DNA of 64,000 bases from Capnocytophaga sp. oral taxon 338 str. F0234 (GTDB lineage: Bacteria; Bacteroidota; Bacteroidia; Flavobacteriales; Flavobacteriaceae), in NCBI RefSeq assembly GCF_000192225.1, contig NZ_GL872413.1:1316738-1380737 (forward strand), read 5' to 3'. The notes under the pieces are model-generated. The model was not told the origin of the DNA. It worked only from the letters and a program-made list of their open reading frames with translations, and did no database searches. Shown here one piece after another: positions 52,007-61,150 of this stretch; position 1 is the stretch's first letter; every line of letters begins with the position of its first letter. Both the position numbers and the translations under genes were made by a program.

Positions 52007-52480
52007 ATGAAAGAATTGCTTACTCCTGAGGCACTGCATACCAATTTCAAAGATGTACGTGCTTTGACCCGTAAGGTCATTGAGGCTTTTCCTGAAAAAG
52101 ATCTCTTTACTTTTAATATTGCTAACCTACGTCCATTTTCTGCTATGGTAGAAGAATTTATTGCAATAACAGATGGTATATTTGGCGAAATACTCCCTGA
52201 AAAACATCATAAATTTTTGGAAGAAGGAAAGTTTCCTACTCAGAAATCCGATCTGTTAGCTTTATGGGATAAGGTTACCGCTCAGATAGACAAAGAATGG
52301 AAAGAGATAAGGGATTTTACCCAACCTATAACGCTGTATCAAATGACTTTTAGCTTTACTCAGTGGATTCTCTATGCCATAGAAAACGAAAGTCACCATA
52401 GAGGACAGGGATATACTTATCTTAGAGCCTTGCACATAGAGCCACCTTTCTTCTGGGGAAGGGAGAGTTTCCAAAAATGA
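52007..52480 (+). CDS. DinB family protein
   Basis: 157 aa four-helix bundle of the DinB/YfiT type. The last helix pair carries IENESHHRGQGYTYLRAL, a metal-binding His motif. The first His position expected near residue 45 reads FSAMVEEFI without His, so the metal site may be incomplete. Some family members use a metal for thiol-dependent reactions. Hairpin at 52507-52542 ends the unit. Confidence 0.85.
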   Translation: MKELLTPEALHTNFKDVRALTRKVIEAFPEKDLFTFNIANLRPFSAMVEEFIAITDGIFGEILPEKHHKFLEEGKFPTQKSDLLALWDKVTAQIDKEWKEIRDFTQPITLYQMTFSFTQWILYAIENESHHRGQGYTYLRALHIEPPFFWGRESFQK

Positions 52481-52506
52481 TAATATAGCTTTATAGAGAG
52501 CATAAA

Positions 52507-52542
52507 ATACCCTCTGAAAGTAAGACTACTTTCAGAGGGTAT
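52507..52542. terminator. Perfect hairpin after the DinB gene
   Basis: Perfect 16-bp stem ATACCCTCTGAAAGTA/TACTTTCAGAGGGTAT with a 4-base loop, but no clear T-run; may act on both convergent genes. Confidence 0.7.
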
Positions 52543-52575
52543 AATGTTAGCTATTCTGCTGCTTAGAAATATGTT

Positions 52576-53277
52576 TTACTGCTTAGCAAAAACCTTTTGT
52601 AACAAGGGAGTTGTTCTCGCACTAATATTGGTACGAATATCTTCTTCTTTCTTAGCAACTTGTAAGAAAAGTCCCTCTACGGCTTTTTCTGTTACATAGT
52701 TTGTTAGGTTGGGGTTTACTTGGGTTACTAAAGGAATAGCATTATATTTATTGATAATATTAGACCATACCTCATCGGCTCCTACCTTACTAAGAGAGGC
52801 TTTTATTTTAGGAGAAAAAGCCTGTATCAGGGATTGGGTAGTAGTTTTCTTTAAGTATTGAGTAGCTGCATCTTTACCTCCTGTAAGGATTGCTGTAGCA
52901 TCAGAAAAGGAAAGGTTTTTTACTGCATTGATAAAGATAGGTTTGGCTTCGGTTACAGCATCTTCAGCAGCACGGTTGAGCAGCTTTACCCCTTCATCGG
53001 CAAGACTTCCCAAACCAATACTTCTAAGGGTTTTATCTACCTTTTGCAGAGGCTCAGGGAAAAGAATTTTAGTAAGTGAATTGCCATAATAACCATCCTT
53101 TTGGCTAAGCAAATCCACGCCTTGGACAATCCCCAACTCTAAGGCTTGTTTCAGACCATTGGAAATATCCACTGAGGTAAGGGCACCTCCTTGTTGGGTG
53201 CTGTTCATAATGCTTTGCAAATCTGCACAGCTACTTAAGCAGAAAAAACTACTTACTAACAAAACGATTTTCTTCAT
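52576..53277 (-). CDS. DUF4197 lipoprotein
   Basis: 233 aa. Lipoprotein signal with lipobox LSSCADL, then the DUF4197 body: ISNGLKQALELGIVQGVDLLSQ, GYYGNSLTKILFPEPLQKVDK, LADEGVKLLNRAAEDAV, and a C-terminal KEEDIRTNISARTTPLLQKVF. A conserved Bacteroidota and proteobacterial envelope protein of unknown function. Transcribed alone; the permease gene sits upstream with a 54-base spacer. Confidence 0.88.
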   Translation of the reverse strand: MKKIVLLVSSFFCLSSCADLQSIMNSTQQGGALTSVDISNGLKQALELGIVQGVDLLSQKDGYYGNSLTKILFPEPLQKVDKTLRSIGLGSLADEGVKLLNRAAEDAVTEAKPIFINAVKNLSFSDATAILTGGKDAATQYLKKTTTQSLIQAFSPKIKASLSKVGADEVWSNIINKYNAIPLVTQVNPNLTNYVTEKAVEGLFLQVAKKEEDIRTNISARTTPLLQKVFAKQ

Positions 53278-53331
53278 TTGTAATGTATTTAAGGGTTATT
53301 TTTACTTGCTTGGTATAGAAAACTAATTTTA

Positions 53332-54534
53332 TTAATCATTAATTTGGGTTCTGCTAGCCCCTATGGCAGAGGCTATAATTCCCAGTATTAGAATGGTAAA
53401 AAATACGATTATAATTTCTGAGAGGCGAATATCCATAGGATAAGGGATAGGAATGACCGCATTGGGGTTGATATACAGCATGGGGTGAACTTGCTGTAAC
53501 CAGGCAATCCCTACTCCTAAACCTACGCCAAAGATAGCTCCTAATAAGGAAACTATTGTCCCTTGTAGAAAGAAAATACTCCGTATTTGTTTTAAGGTCA
53601 TTCCCAGAGCAAAGAGCGTATATAAGTTCTTTTGTTTGTCCAAAATCATCATAATAATTGCTCCTACCAAATTAAATAAGGCTACAATGAGTACTAAGGT
53701 AAAAATCAGGTAAGTTGCCAAATTTTCTGTTTGGAACATCTTATAGAGGTCTTCATTGAGTGCCATACGGTCTTTTATCACAAAGGAATCCCCTAAAGCC
53801 TTTTGTAGATGTTTCTTTCCTTCATTGGCGGAGATACCCTTGGAGAGCTTGATTTCTAAGGCACTCACCTCATTTGCTTGTAACCCTGTCAAACGTTGGG
53901 CTAAGGATAGAGTGGCAAACACATACTTGCTGTCCAAGTCCTCCGTTACTTGATAATAGTCCGAGAGTAAGACCGTTTCCTCCCTATAAGGGGTGCTGGT
54001 GATACTACCCTTACCTGCCTTAGGAACAATAATTTGTAGAGGAGTGGTACTGGTGAAGAGTCCCAAATTCAGAGTCTCAGCAATAATGTTTCCCACCACT
54101 ACATAATCATCATTTAGGAGCCAATCCTTTGGACTGATAACTAAGATACTATCTACAGCATTTACCTTAGGATAGTTTTCATCTACTCCCTTGATATAGG
54201 CAATATAGTTTTTACCTCTGCTGTTAAGGAATACTCTTTCTTCCAATACTTTGCTATAATAGGCAACGACTCCACTTTCTGTAAGGGCTTTTTCCTTATC
54301 AGGAGAAAAGGTGAATGTTTTTCCGCTCTTAGGAAATATTTTTAGGTCAGGGTCAAAGAAGTTAGAAAAAGACATGCTAAAGGTTCTCAAGCCCGAAAAA
54401 CCTGCCAAAACAATCATTAGTGAAGCCCCTCCTACGATCAGTACGAAGATGGACATACGATTGATGATATTAATTACATTCTGCGAACTTTTAGAACGCA
54501 CATATCGCCAAGCGATAAAGAGAGAGGCTTTCAA
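53332..54534 (-). CDS. ABC transporter permease, LolC/E type
   Basis: 400 aa. Helix near the N-terminus (MSIFVLIVGGASLMIVLAGF), a large periplasmic loop (about 55-265), and three FtsX-type helices at the C-terminus. The MASLFIAWRYVRSK-like start (MKASLFIAWRYVRSKSSQNVINI) is typical of LolE/LolC-type lipoprotein-release permeases. The ATPase partner is elsewhere. It starts 4 bases after rbfA, so they are an operon. Confidence 0.92.
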   Translation of the reverse strand: MKASLFIAWRYVRSKSSQNVINIINRMSIFVLIVGGASLMIVLAGFSGLRTFSMSFSNFFDPDLKIFPKSGKTFTFSPDKEKALTESGVVAYYSKVLEERVFLNSRGKNYIAYIKGVDENYPKVNAVDSILVISPKDWLLNDDYVVVGNIIAETLNLGLFTSTTPLQIIVPKAGKGSITSTPYREETVLLSDYYQVTEDLDSKYVFATLSLAQRLTGLQANEVSALEIKLSKGISANEGKKHLQKALGDSFVIKDRMALNEDLYKMFQTENLATYLIFTLVLIVALFNLVGAIIMMILDKQKNLYTLFALGMTLKQIRSIFFLQGTIVSLLGAIFGVGLGVGIAWLQQVHPMLYINPNAVIPIPYPMDIRLSEIIIVFFTILILGIIASAIGASRTQIND

Positions 54535-54538
54535 GAGG

Positions 54539-54931
54539 CTATGATTTTTTACGTTTGATAAGCAATTCAGGGTGTTCTATAGGGTTCTCTTCTCCTTTGA
54601 GAGAATGTTCTATCTGAGAAAGGTATTCTAAAGAATCATCTAAAAAGAAGCTAAGATCCGGCATTTTCCTTAGTTGATAGCGTGTTCGTTGGGCTACTTC
54701 ATGCTTTATCTGAGAATTATTGGACTGTATAGCCGATAGAATCTCTACACCTCGTTCATTGGGAAATACACTAATATATACTTTAGCAAGAGTCAAATCC
54801 ACAGTGACAGCTACCTTGGTAACGGATATAATAAGATTTGTCAGCCCGCCTGCTTGTACGGCACGCCCTAATATATCTCCTAAATCCTCCTGTAGAAGCC
54901 CAGCTATTTTTTTCTGGCGGTTGGTTTCCAT
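54539..54931 (-). CDS. rbfA: 30S ribosome-binding factor A
   Basis: Binds 16S rRNA helix 1 and helps 30S maturation and cold adaptation. 130 aa of KH-fold type: METNRQKKIAGLLQEDLGDIL, TKVAVTVDLTLAKVYISVFP, QRTRYQLRKMPDLSFFLDDS. The longer ORF start at 54958 falls in the -7 box at 54956-54963; so 54931 is correct. Confidence 0.94.
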   Translation of the reverse strand: METNRQKKIAGLLQEDLGDILGRAVQAGGLTNLIISVTKVAVTVDLTLAKVYISVFPNERGVEILSAIQSNNSQIKHEVAQRTRYQLRKMPDLSFFLDDSLEYLSQIEHSLKGEENPIEHPELLIKRKKS

Positions 54932-54955
54932 TCTATACAATTTATTAAAACGTTG

Positions 54956-54963
54956 CAAAGATA
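54956..54963 (-). promoter_or_regulatory. -7 box for rbfA; decides its start
   Basis: TATCTTTG on the minus strand, 24 bases before the ATG at 54931. Confidence 0.7.
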
Positions 54964-55006
54964 GAAATAATTTAGAAATAATTTTATGTTTGTATCAAAA
55001 AAATTG

Positions 55007-55014
55007 TATCTTTG
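55007..55014 (+). promoter_or_regulatory. -7 box for the DUF2461 gene
   Basis: TATCTTTG, 39 bases before the ATG; divergent from rbfA. Confidence 0.65.
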
Positions 55015-55053
55015 CGCTTTAATAAGTAAATTCGCTTATACATTAAAAGTATC

Positions 55054-55737
55054 ATGGAAAAATTAACAAAATTAACAAATAATATATTTTCTTTTCTTTC
55101 TGAATTGGCTGTAAATAATAACCGTGAATGGTTTGTCAATAATAAGAAAGATTATGAACAAGCAAAGGATCAAGCAGAAAGTTTCTTTAGGGATATTTAT
55201 TCAGAAATGCAAAAACATGATCATTTAGGTGCTATTAAGATATATCGTATATATAATGACTTACGCTTTTCTAAGGATAAACCTCCTTACAAAACACATT
55301 TTGGACTGTACTTTGGGAGGGAGCAGCCTAAGTATAGGGGAGGATATTATCTACATATAAGTCCTGAAAGAAGCTTTGCCGGAGGAGGATTTTTTAATCC
55401 AGAACCTAAAGATCTCTTACGTATTCGTCAAGAAATATCTGTGGATGGAGAAATTTTCTCACAGATTATGAACTCAGCTCCTATAGTGAAGTATTTTGAT
55501 GGACAACTCTTTGGAGATGAGGTAAAAACTGCTCCTAAAGGGTTTAGCAAGGATGACCCGATGATTGCCTATTTAAGAAAAAAACAGTTCCTCCTCAAGA
55601 GAGATTTTTCCTCAGAAGAAGTGTTTAAGGATAATTTTTCTAAACAAGTAATAGATACTTTTATAGCTATGCGTCCTTTTTATGACTTTATGACTACTGC
55701 TCTCACTACAGACCTCAATGGAGAACCACTATATTAA
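55054..55737 (+). CDS. DUF2461 (TIGR02453) family protein
   Basis: 227 aa. The N-terminus FSFLSELAVNNNREWFVNNKKDYEQA and the middle FSKDKPPYKTHFGLYFG and YYLHISPERSFAGGGFFNPEP are the hallmarks of this family. Function unknown, cytoplasmic. Followed by brnQ after 42 bases. Confidence 0.9.
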   Translation: MEKLTKLTNNIFSFLSELAVNNNREWFVNNKKDYEQAKDQAESFFRDIYSEMQKHDHLGAIKIYRIYNDLRFSKDKPPYKTHFGLYFGREQPKYRGGYYLHISPERSFAGGGFFNPEPKDLLRIRQEISVDGEIFSQIMNSAPIVKYFDGQLFGDEVKTAPKGFSKDDPMIAYLRKKQFLLKRDFSSEEVFKDNFSKQVIDTFIAMRPFYDFMTTALTTDLNGEPLY

Positions 55738-55779
55738 AGTGAAGTATTAAAAAAGAATTCTTAATTTAAAAATGTAAAA

Positions 55780-57063
55780 ATGAGATTATCTTTTGTACGC
55801 ATTATTGTTACCTCTTTTGCCATGTTCTCTATTTTCTTTGGAGCAGGTAATTTTATATTGCCTCCCTACTTAGGAAAGTTAGCTGGAGAGCACTGGTTAT
55901 TAGTCTCTATAGGTTTTTGTATTTCTGCTGTACTGATTCCTATTTTAGGGATATTTGTACAGGCACGCCTGCGGGGTTCTGTATTGGATTTTGGCAGGAA
56001 AATACATCCTTTTGTAGGAGTGCTATTGGGGGGCTTACTCTATGGGATATGCCTTGTATTTCCTATGCCACGAACAGCTTCGGTTAGTTATGAGATGATT
56101 TCAGCTTCCTTTGATGGAGAAATTCCCTCTTGGCTTATGTATCTGTTTTATATTATTTATTTCTTTTTGGTAGGGTATCTTTGTTATCAAAGAAATAAAG
56201 TATTGGACGTATTGGGGAAGTACCTAACACCTATTATGATAGGTGTTATATTATTACTAATAATAAGAGCTATTTTTCTGCAAGGTGAGGTGGAAATATC
56301 TTCTTTTGATAAACCTTTTGGACAAGGACTTTTGGAGGGATATCAAACTTATGATGCAATGGCATCTATTATCATAGGAGGAGTAATTACAGCTTCTTTA
56401 TTTCTTGATAATTCTTTGGATAAGAGACAAATAAAACACCTGACTATTTATGCAGGAATGGGGAGTGGATTACTTCTTTTTATTACCTATACAGGATTTA
56501 TCTACACGGGTGCTTCACAAGGAGGAAATTTTCTTGAGGTAAACCAGCGAGTCCTTCTGTTATCGCTTATAACTAAGCATGTCTTGGGAAGTATGGGAGG
56601 ATTGTTACTAAGTATAGCCGTAAGTATCTCTTGTTTTACTACGGCTGTGGGGATTATTACAGGAGGAGCAGATTTTTTTAAAGCACTTACTCGTGGGGAT
56701 GAACATACTTATAGGATATTTGTAACTGTTTTATGCATCTATAGTGCTATTATTGCACCTTTTGGAGTGGATTTTATTATAAAAATAGCCTATCCTGTAT
56801 TGGTTCTTTTCTATCCTACAGTGATTGTACTCATTTTTTTACATTTACTCCCTTCTTATCTAGCTTCTAAACATGTGTTTAGAATGGTAAGTGTTGTAAC
56901 TTTTCTTACCTCAATTCCTATTTTCTTAGAACAGTTAGATATTCATGTTATAGAGATACCTTTTCCCTTTCATGAATATGGCTTATCATGGATTTTACCT
57001 GCTCTTTGGGCATGGATTACCACGGTCATTATAGAAAAAACAGTTCTTAATATAAAAAAATAA
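55780..57063 (+). CDS. brnQ: Branched-chain amino acid carrier (LIVCS)
   Basis: 427 aa, about 12 membrane helices. Starts MRLSFVRIIVTSFAMFSIFFGAG with GAGNFILPPYLG, the signature of the family, which imports Leu, Ile and Val with sodium. The last base of its stop is the first of the bioF start (TAATG), so translation is coupled. Confidence 0.95.
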   Translation: MRLSFVRIIVTSFAMFSIFFGAGNFILPPYLGKLAGEHWLLVSIGFCISAVLIPILGIFVQARLRGSVLDFGRKIHPFVGVLLGGLLYGICLVFPMPRTASVSYEMISASFDGEIPSWLMYLFYIIYFFLVGYLCYQRNKVLDVLGKYLTPIMIGVILLLIIRAIFLQGEVEISSFDKPFGQGLLEGYQTYDAMASIIIGGVITASLFLDNSLDKRQIKHLTIYAGMGSGLLLFITYTGFIYTGASQGGNFLEVNQRVLLLSLITKHVLGSMGGLLLSIAVSISCFTTAVGIITGGADFFKALTRGDEHTYRIFVTVLCIYSAIIAPFGVDFIIKIAYPVLVLFYPTVIVLIFLHLLPSYLASKHVFRMVSVVTFLTSIPIFLEQLDIHVIEIPFPFHEYGLSWILPALWAWITTVIIEKTVLNIKK

Positions 57064-58211
57064 TGTATTCATCAATACCGAAAACACTTGAAGATGCACT
57101 TAAGTCACGCAAACAAATAAATACTTTCCGTAGTTTGTCTCTAAAGAATTATAATACTGACTTTTATTCCAATGATTATTTAGGACTGGCTCGTAACCCT
57201 ATGGTTAAAGAATATGCCCTAAACTTATTGACTTCCTTCTCTTGGAAAAATGGGAGTACCGGATCTCGATTACTCTCTGGAAATTATGATTTGATAGAAA
57301 ATGCTGAAAGTGTGATAGCCAATTATCATAATGCTCCTAAAGGATTAATTTTTAATTCTGGATATGATGCCAATTTAGGAATATTCTCTTCTATTCCGCA
57401 AAAAGGAGATATTGTCCTATATGATCAGTATATACATGCTTCTATACGTGACGGATTGCAATTAAGTAAAGCTCAACATTTTAAGTTTAAACATAATTCC
57501 TTAATTGATTTAGAGGAAAAGTTAAAAAAATTTTCTAATCAAGATATTACGCTTTATATTGCTACAGAAGCCGTTTTCTCTATGGATGGAGATATTCCCG
57601 ACTTGGAAGCTATGGTTATCTTAGCTAAGAAATATAATGCCTATCTAATTGTAGATGAAGCTCATTCAGTAGGTGTTTTCGGAGAAAAAGGAGAAGGTCT
57701 TTGTCAAAAATTAGGAATAGAAAAGCATATCCTCTTGCGTCTTATTACCTTTGGAAAAGCAATGGGAGCCCATGGAGCGATAGTCTTAGCAGATCAAATA
57801 GTAATAGATTATCTAATAAACTTTGCACGTTCGTTTATATATACGACAGCTCCTTCTCCTGGGAATATAGCTACTATATTAGCATCTTATTTGCTTTTAC
57901 CAGAATTAGAAGAAAAAGAGAAGTTACAACAGAATATTACCTTTTTTATGAAGAAAGTCCGAGAATTTAATGCTATAAATAAAGAAGTTCAGTTCATTTG
58001 TTCTCAATCGGCTATACAGGGACTTATAATTCCTGGCAACGAACGTGTAGGACAGTTGGCTTGTACTTTACAGGAAAAAGGGTTGGGAATTAAGCCTATC
58101 CTTTCGCCTACAGTCCCTAAAGGTGAAGAACGATTAAGGATTTGCTTGCATAGTTTCAATACAAAGAAGGAAATAGAGCATTTATTTTCAATATTGAGCA
58201 GCATATTATGA
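57063..58211 (+). CDS. bioF: 8-Amino-7-oxononanoate synthase-like aminotransferase
   Basis: 382 aa alpha-oxoamine synthase, PLP fold type I. SNDYLGLARNP, GSTGSRLLSGNY, IVDEAHSVGVFG and the PLP-Lys in LITFGKAMGAHGA are present. BioF condenses pimeloyl-ACP and Ala in biotin synthesis; the other bio genes are not here, so KBL-type activity is not excluded, though length and motifs favour BioF. Confidence 0.88.
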   Translation: MYSSIPKTLEDALKSRKQINTFRSLSLKNYNTDFYSNDYLGLARNPMVKEYALNLLTSFSWKNGSTGSRLLSGNYDLIENAESVIANYHNAPKGLIFNSGYDANLGIFSSIPQKGDIVLYDQYIHASIRDGLQLSKAQHFKFKHNSLIDLEEKLKKFSNQDITLYIATEAVFSMDGDIPDLEAMVILAKKYNAYLIVDEAHSVGVFGEKGEGLCQKLGIEKHILLRLITFGKAMGAHGAIVLADQIVIDYLINFARSFIYTTAPSPGNIATILASYLLLPELEEKEKLQQNITFFMKKVREFNAINKEVQFICSQSAIQGLIIPGNERVGQLACTLQEKGLGIKPILSPTVPKGEERLRICLHSFNTKKEIEHLFSILSSIL

Positions 58212-58360
58212 AGTTTTTCAAAATTAAAACTTTACTCTATAAATAACTTTGTAAGATTCTAATCTATACTAATATTGTAAAGATACCTCGATTGATACTG
58301 ATTAATATGTTAAGAAGTAATTTTTGAAAGGCTAAGGTAAGTTCTCCTTTCTTTGTTATT

Positions 58361-59068
58361 CTATAATAAGTCTGATATTATTTTTTTTAATAAGTTATTG
58401 AAGGATTCAGGTAGGGGAGCGGTGATGCTGAGGGGTTCTTTTTTTATAGGATGGAGCAGTTCTAAAGTTCGTGCATGTAGGCAGATACTCCCATCAGGAT
58501 TACTACGCTTGGCACCATACTTGAGATCCCCTTTGAGAGGACAGCCTAAAGCGGCAAACTGGGCGCGTATCTGGTGATGACGACCTGTAAGCAGATTAAT
58601 TTCCACTAACAGATAATGGGTAAGAGTAGCCAAAACCTTATAAGTAAGCACCGCTTTCTGGGACTGTGGCTTTTCTGTTTGATAGGCATAGGACTTATTC
58701 TGAGAGGTATTGCGCACCAAAAAGTGCGTAAGAGTACCCTCGGCAGGGATAGTTTTTTTCTCCACCAAAGCCCAATAACGTTTGCAAACTTCTTCTTTGG
58801 TAGCAAAGGCAGCATTGAGTCGGGGAAGAGCCTTAGAAGTTTTAGCGAAGAGAACAATACCTGTAGTGGGTCTGTCTAAGCGATGTACTACTCCCAGATA
58901 AGCATCACCGGGCTTATTGTATTTCTTGACCAAATATTCCTTTACTATCTCACTTAAGGGGATATCGCCCGTTTTATCTCCTTGGACGATATCCCCTGCT
59001 CTTTTGTTAATGGCTATCAAGTGGTTATCTTCGTAAAGCACTTGTAGGTTCTGTGGGGTTGTCTTCAT
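58361..59068 (-). CDS. RluA family pseudouridine synthase
   Basis: 235 aa. The catalytic Asp lies in VHRLDRPTTGIVLFA; LLTGRHHQIRAQFAALGCPLKGD is the second conserved block. No S4 domain precedes it. Probably modifies 23S rRNA or tRNA; the target is not determined. It starts 4 bases after panB, forming a two-gene operon. Confidence 0.92.
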   Translation of the reverse strand: MKTTPQNLQVLYEDNHLIAINKRAGDIVQGDKTGDIPLSEIVKEYLVKKYNKPGDAYLGVVHRLDRPTTGIVLFAKTSKALPRLNAAFATKEEVCKRYWALVEKKTIPAEGTLTHFLVRNTSQNKSYAYQTEKPQSQKAVLTYKVLATLTHYLLVEINLLTGRHHQIRAQFAALGCPLKGDLKYGAKRSNPDGSICLHARTLELLHPIKKEPLSITAPLPESFNNLLKKIISDLL

Positions 59069-59072
59069 TCCC

Positions 59073-59891
59073 TTAGTACTGTTCGCTTTCGTTAGGGAAC
59101 GTTTGTGCCTTTACATCGGTAATATATTGGCTTACCGCTCCTGTCATTAGCTCATGTAGGTTGAGGTATTGGCGTACAAACTTGGGCTTGTAATCCACAA
59201 ACATACCGAAAAAGTCTTGAGATACAAGCACTTGCCCATCTACCTCGTGGCCTGCTCCAATTCCGATAGTAGGCACTGAAAGGCTCTGAGTAACCTCTTT
59301 AGCTAAAGCAGCAGGGATTTTTTCCAAGACGATGGCAGAGCAGCCCAATTCTTGTAGGTAATGAGCATCTTCCTTGAGTTTTTGAGCTTCTGCCTGTTCT
59401 TTGGCACGAAGTCCATACCCTCCGAACTTATTGATAGACTGAGGTGTAAGTCCTAAGTGACCTATCACAGGGATACCAGCATCCAAGATACGGCGAATAC
59501 CCTCACCGATTTCTCGTCCGCCCTCAAGTTTCACAGCTTGTGCACCACTTTCTTTCATCATACGGATGGCAGAGTCCAAAGCACGTTGAGGGTCGGACTG
59601 GTAAGTACCAAAAGGCAAATCGGCAACCACCAAAGCATGAGAGCAGGCACGTGCCACGGCAGAAGCATGGTATATCATAGCATCCAAAGTCATCGGTAGG
59701 GTAGTCTCATATCCTGCCATTACATTAGCTGCAGAATCACCTACCAAGATGATGTCAATACCAGCCCCGTCAATAATCTTAGCCATAGTATAATCGTATG
59801 CCGTAAGCATAGTGATTTTTTCTCCTTTAGCTTTCATAGCCTGTAGCGTTTGTACCGTTATACGCTTGGTTTCTTTTTTTGAAATAGACAT
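59073..59891 (-). CDS. panB: 3-Methyl-2-oxobutanoate hydroxymethyltransferase
   Basis: First step of pantothenate synthesis. 272 aa. TMLTAYDYTMAKIIDGAGIDIILVGDSAANVMAGYETT, LEGGREIGEGIRRI and GHLGLTPQSIN, and the metal and ketopantoate residues in those blocks are complete. Followed by a pseudouridine synthase gene. The start at 59891 is an ATG (MSISKKETKRI). Confidence 0.95.
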   Translation of the reverse strand: MSISKKETKRITVQTLQAMKAKGEKITMLTAYDYTMAKIIDGAGIDIILVGDSAANVMAGYETTLPMTLDAMIYHASAVARACSHALVVADLPFGTYQSDPQRALDSAIRMMKESGAQAVKLEGGREIGEGIRRILDAGIPVIGHLGLTPQSINKFGGYGLRAKEQAEAQKLKEDAHYLQELGCSAIVLEKIPAALAKEVTQSLSVPTIGIGAGHEVDGQVLVSQDFFGMFVDYKPKFVRQYLNLHELMTGAVSQYITDVKAQTFPNESEQY

Positions 59892-59949
59892 TATTTTTAA
59901 TGATTAATTGTCAATGATTAATTATTCAATTTTCCCCTTTGGAAAAGAA

Positions 59950-59980
59950 AAAGAAAAAAGCTGCCAGAGAGCTGACAGCT
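59950..59980 (-). terminator. Terminator for tRNA-Thr
   Basis: On the minus strand a 9-bp stem (AGCTGTCAG/CTGGCAGCT) with a 4-base loop, then TTTTTT. Confidence 0.75.
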
Positions 59981-59985
59981 ATTAG

Positions 59986-60059
59986 AGCCGGTAGAGGGAT
60001 TCGAACCCACGACCCCGAGATTACAAATCACGTGCTCTGGCCAACTGAGCTATACCGGC
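59986..60059 (-). tRNA. tRNA-Thr (anticodon TGT)
   Basis: 74-base cloverleaf on the minus strand: acceptor GCCGGTA/TACCGGC, D-arm GCTC...GAGC, anticodon loop TTTGTAA (anticodon TGT), T-loop TTCGAAT and discriminator T; CCA is not encoded. The anticodon stem and T-stem each have one U-U mismatch. A -7 box lies upstream and a terminator downstream, so it is a single-gene unit. Confidence 0.95.
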
Positions 60060-60072
60060 GATTTTGCGGGTG

Positions 60073-60080
60073 CAAAGTTA
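60073..60080 (-). promoter_or_regulatory. -7 box for tRNA-Thr
   Basis: TAACTTTG on the minus strand, 13 bases before the 5' end of the tRNA. Confidence 0.6.
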
Positions 60081-60177
60081 CAACATTTTTCTAAACCTGC
60101 AAGAAGAAAATCTATTTTTTTCTTATTTGCTAATTCCACCCCCAAGTGAAATTGATACTCGCACTAGCGTGGGAACA

Positions 60178-61140
60178 TTAATCATTGAATTTTGTGATTC
60201 TACAGCCTTTGCCATTGGCTAAATCTTCAATAAAGGAAAGAGTTTTTATGCCTTGTCCTGCATAGATTTTGTGTAGCTCAGTGAGAATACGATCGGCTAT
60301 AGTGTGGGACTCGGCAAGGGCAAAAACAGAAGGACCTGATCCAGAGATACCAAAAGTGATTCCTCCCGCGGCAAGGGTAGCTTCCTTCATTTCATCAAAA
60401 TAAGGAATAAGTATCTTTCGAGAAGGCTCTACTAGAAAGTCTTTGGTGGCTTTTCTAAGCAGTTCGTAGTCCTCTTTATATAAACCACTTACAAAAGCCC
60501 CCATGGCAGATACTTGTTTGGAGACAATATCTAAGGATACATGTCGGGAGACGATACTGCGTGCTGAGGCGGTATTGACCTCTATATTAGGGAAGAAGGA
60601 CACCGCATGTAAGCCCTTAGGCAAGGGCAGACGTATAGGTTTGTTCTGATACAAAAGTACAATTCCTCCCAGAATTGCGGGGGAGACATTGTCATAATGT
60701 GCTGACCCACAAGCAGCACGCTCTCCTTCAGCTGCAAAGGGTAAGAGTTCTTCCAAGGTGAAGGGACTACCCATCAGGGTATTATAGGCGAAAGCCGCAG
60801 CGGCACTGCTGGCACTGCTGGAGCCTAAACCACTGCCTGAGGAAAAACCTTTGCGGATGCGAACATCTACATATACGGGATTTTCTATTCTCTCCTGCAT
60901 GGCTTGAATAACTACTGTACAGGAATTCTTTTCTACCTCATAGGGTAGGGGAGTGGTACTTTCTATAAAAGTAATCTTATTTTGTCTACAATCATTAGGA
61001 GTTACTTCTACTTTGTCACCTACTGAGGAGAGAGAGATGCCTAAGACATCAAAGCCTACATTCACATTAGCAATAGTAGCAGGAGCGAAACCACAGACGG
61101 TCTCTTGTATAGGATTTGCTTTTCTAAGCGATTGATTCAT
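60178..61140 (-). CDS. thrB: Homoserine kinase
   Basis: GHMP-family kinase of threonine synthesis. 320 aa. The ATP motif GFSSGSGLGSSSASSAAA and the C-terminal GISGSGPSVFAL are clear; the substrate region NVNVGFDVLG is present. 10 bases downstream of thrA; thrC is not downstream, as tRNA-Thr comes next. Confidence 0.95.
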   Translation of the reverse strand: MNQSLRKANPIQETVCGFAPATIANVNVGFDVLGISLSSVGDKVEVTPNDCRQNKITFIESTTPLPYEVEKNSCTVVIQAMQERIENPVYVDVRIRKGFSSGSGLGSSSASSAAAAFAYNTLMGSPFTLEELLPFAAEGERAACGSAHYDNVSPAILGGIVLLYQNKPIRLPLPKGLHAVSFFPNIEVNTASARSIVSRHVSLDIVSKQVSAMGAFVSGLYKEDYELLRKATKDFLVEPSRKILIPYFDEMKEATLAAGGITFGISGSGPSVFALAESHTIADRILTELHKIYAGQGIKTLSFIEDLANGKGCRITKFND

Positions 61141-61150
61141 AGAATTTCAA

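Noticed and set aside
59986..60059. tRNA-Thr as a degenerate or pseudo tRNA because of two U-U mismatches
   Set aside because: All arms, loops and invariant bases are otherwise normal, with promoter and terminator; mismatches of this kind occur in functional tRNAs.
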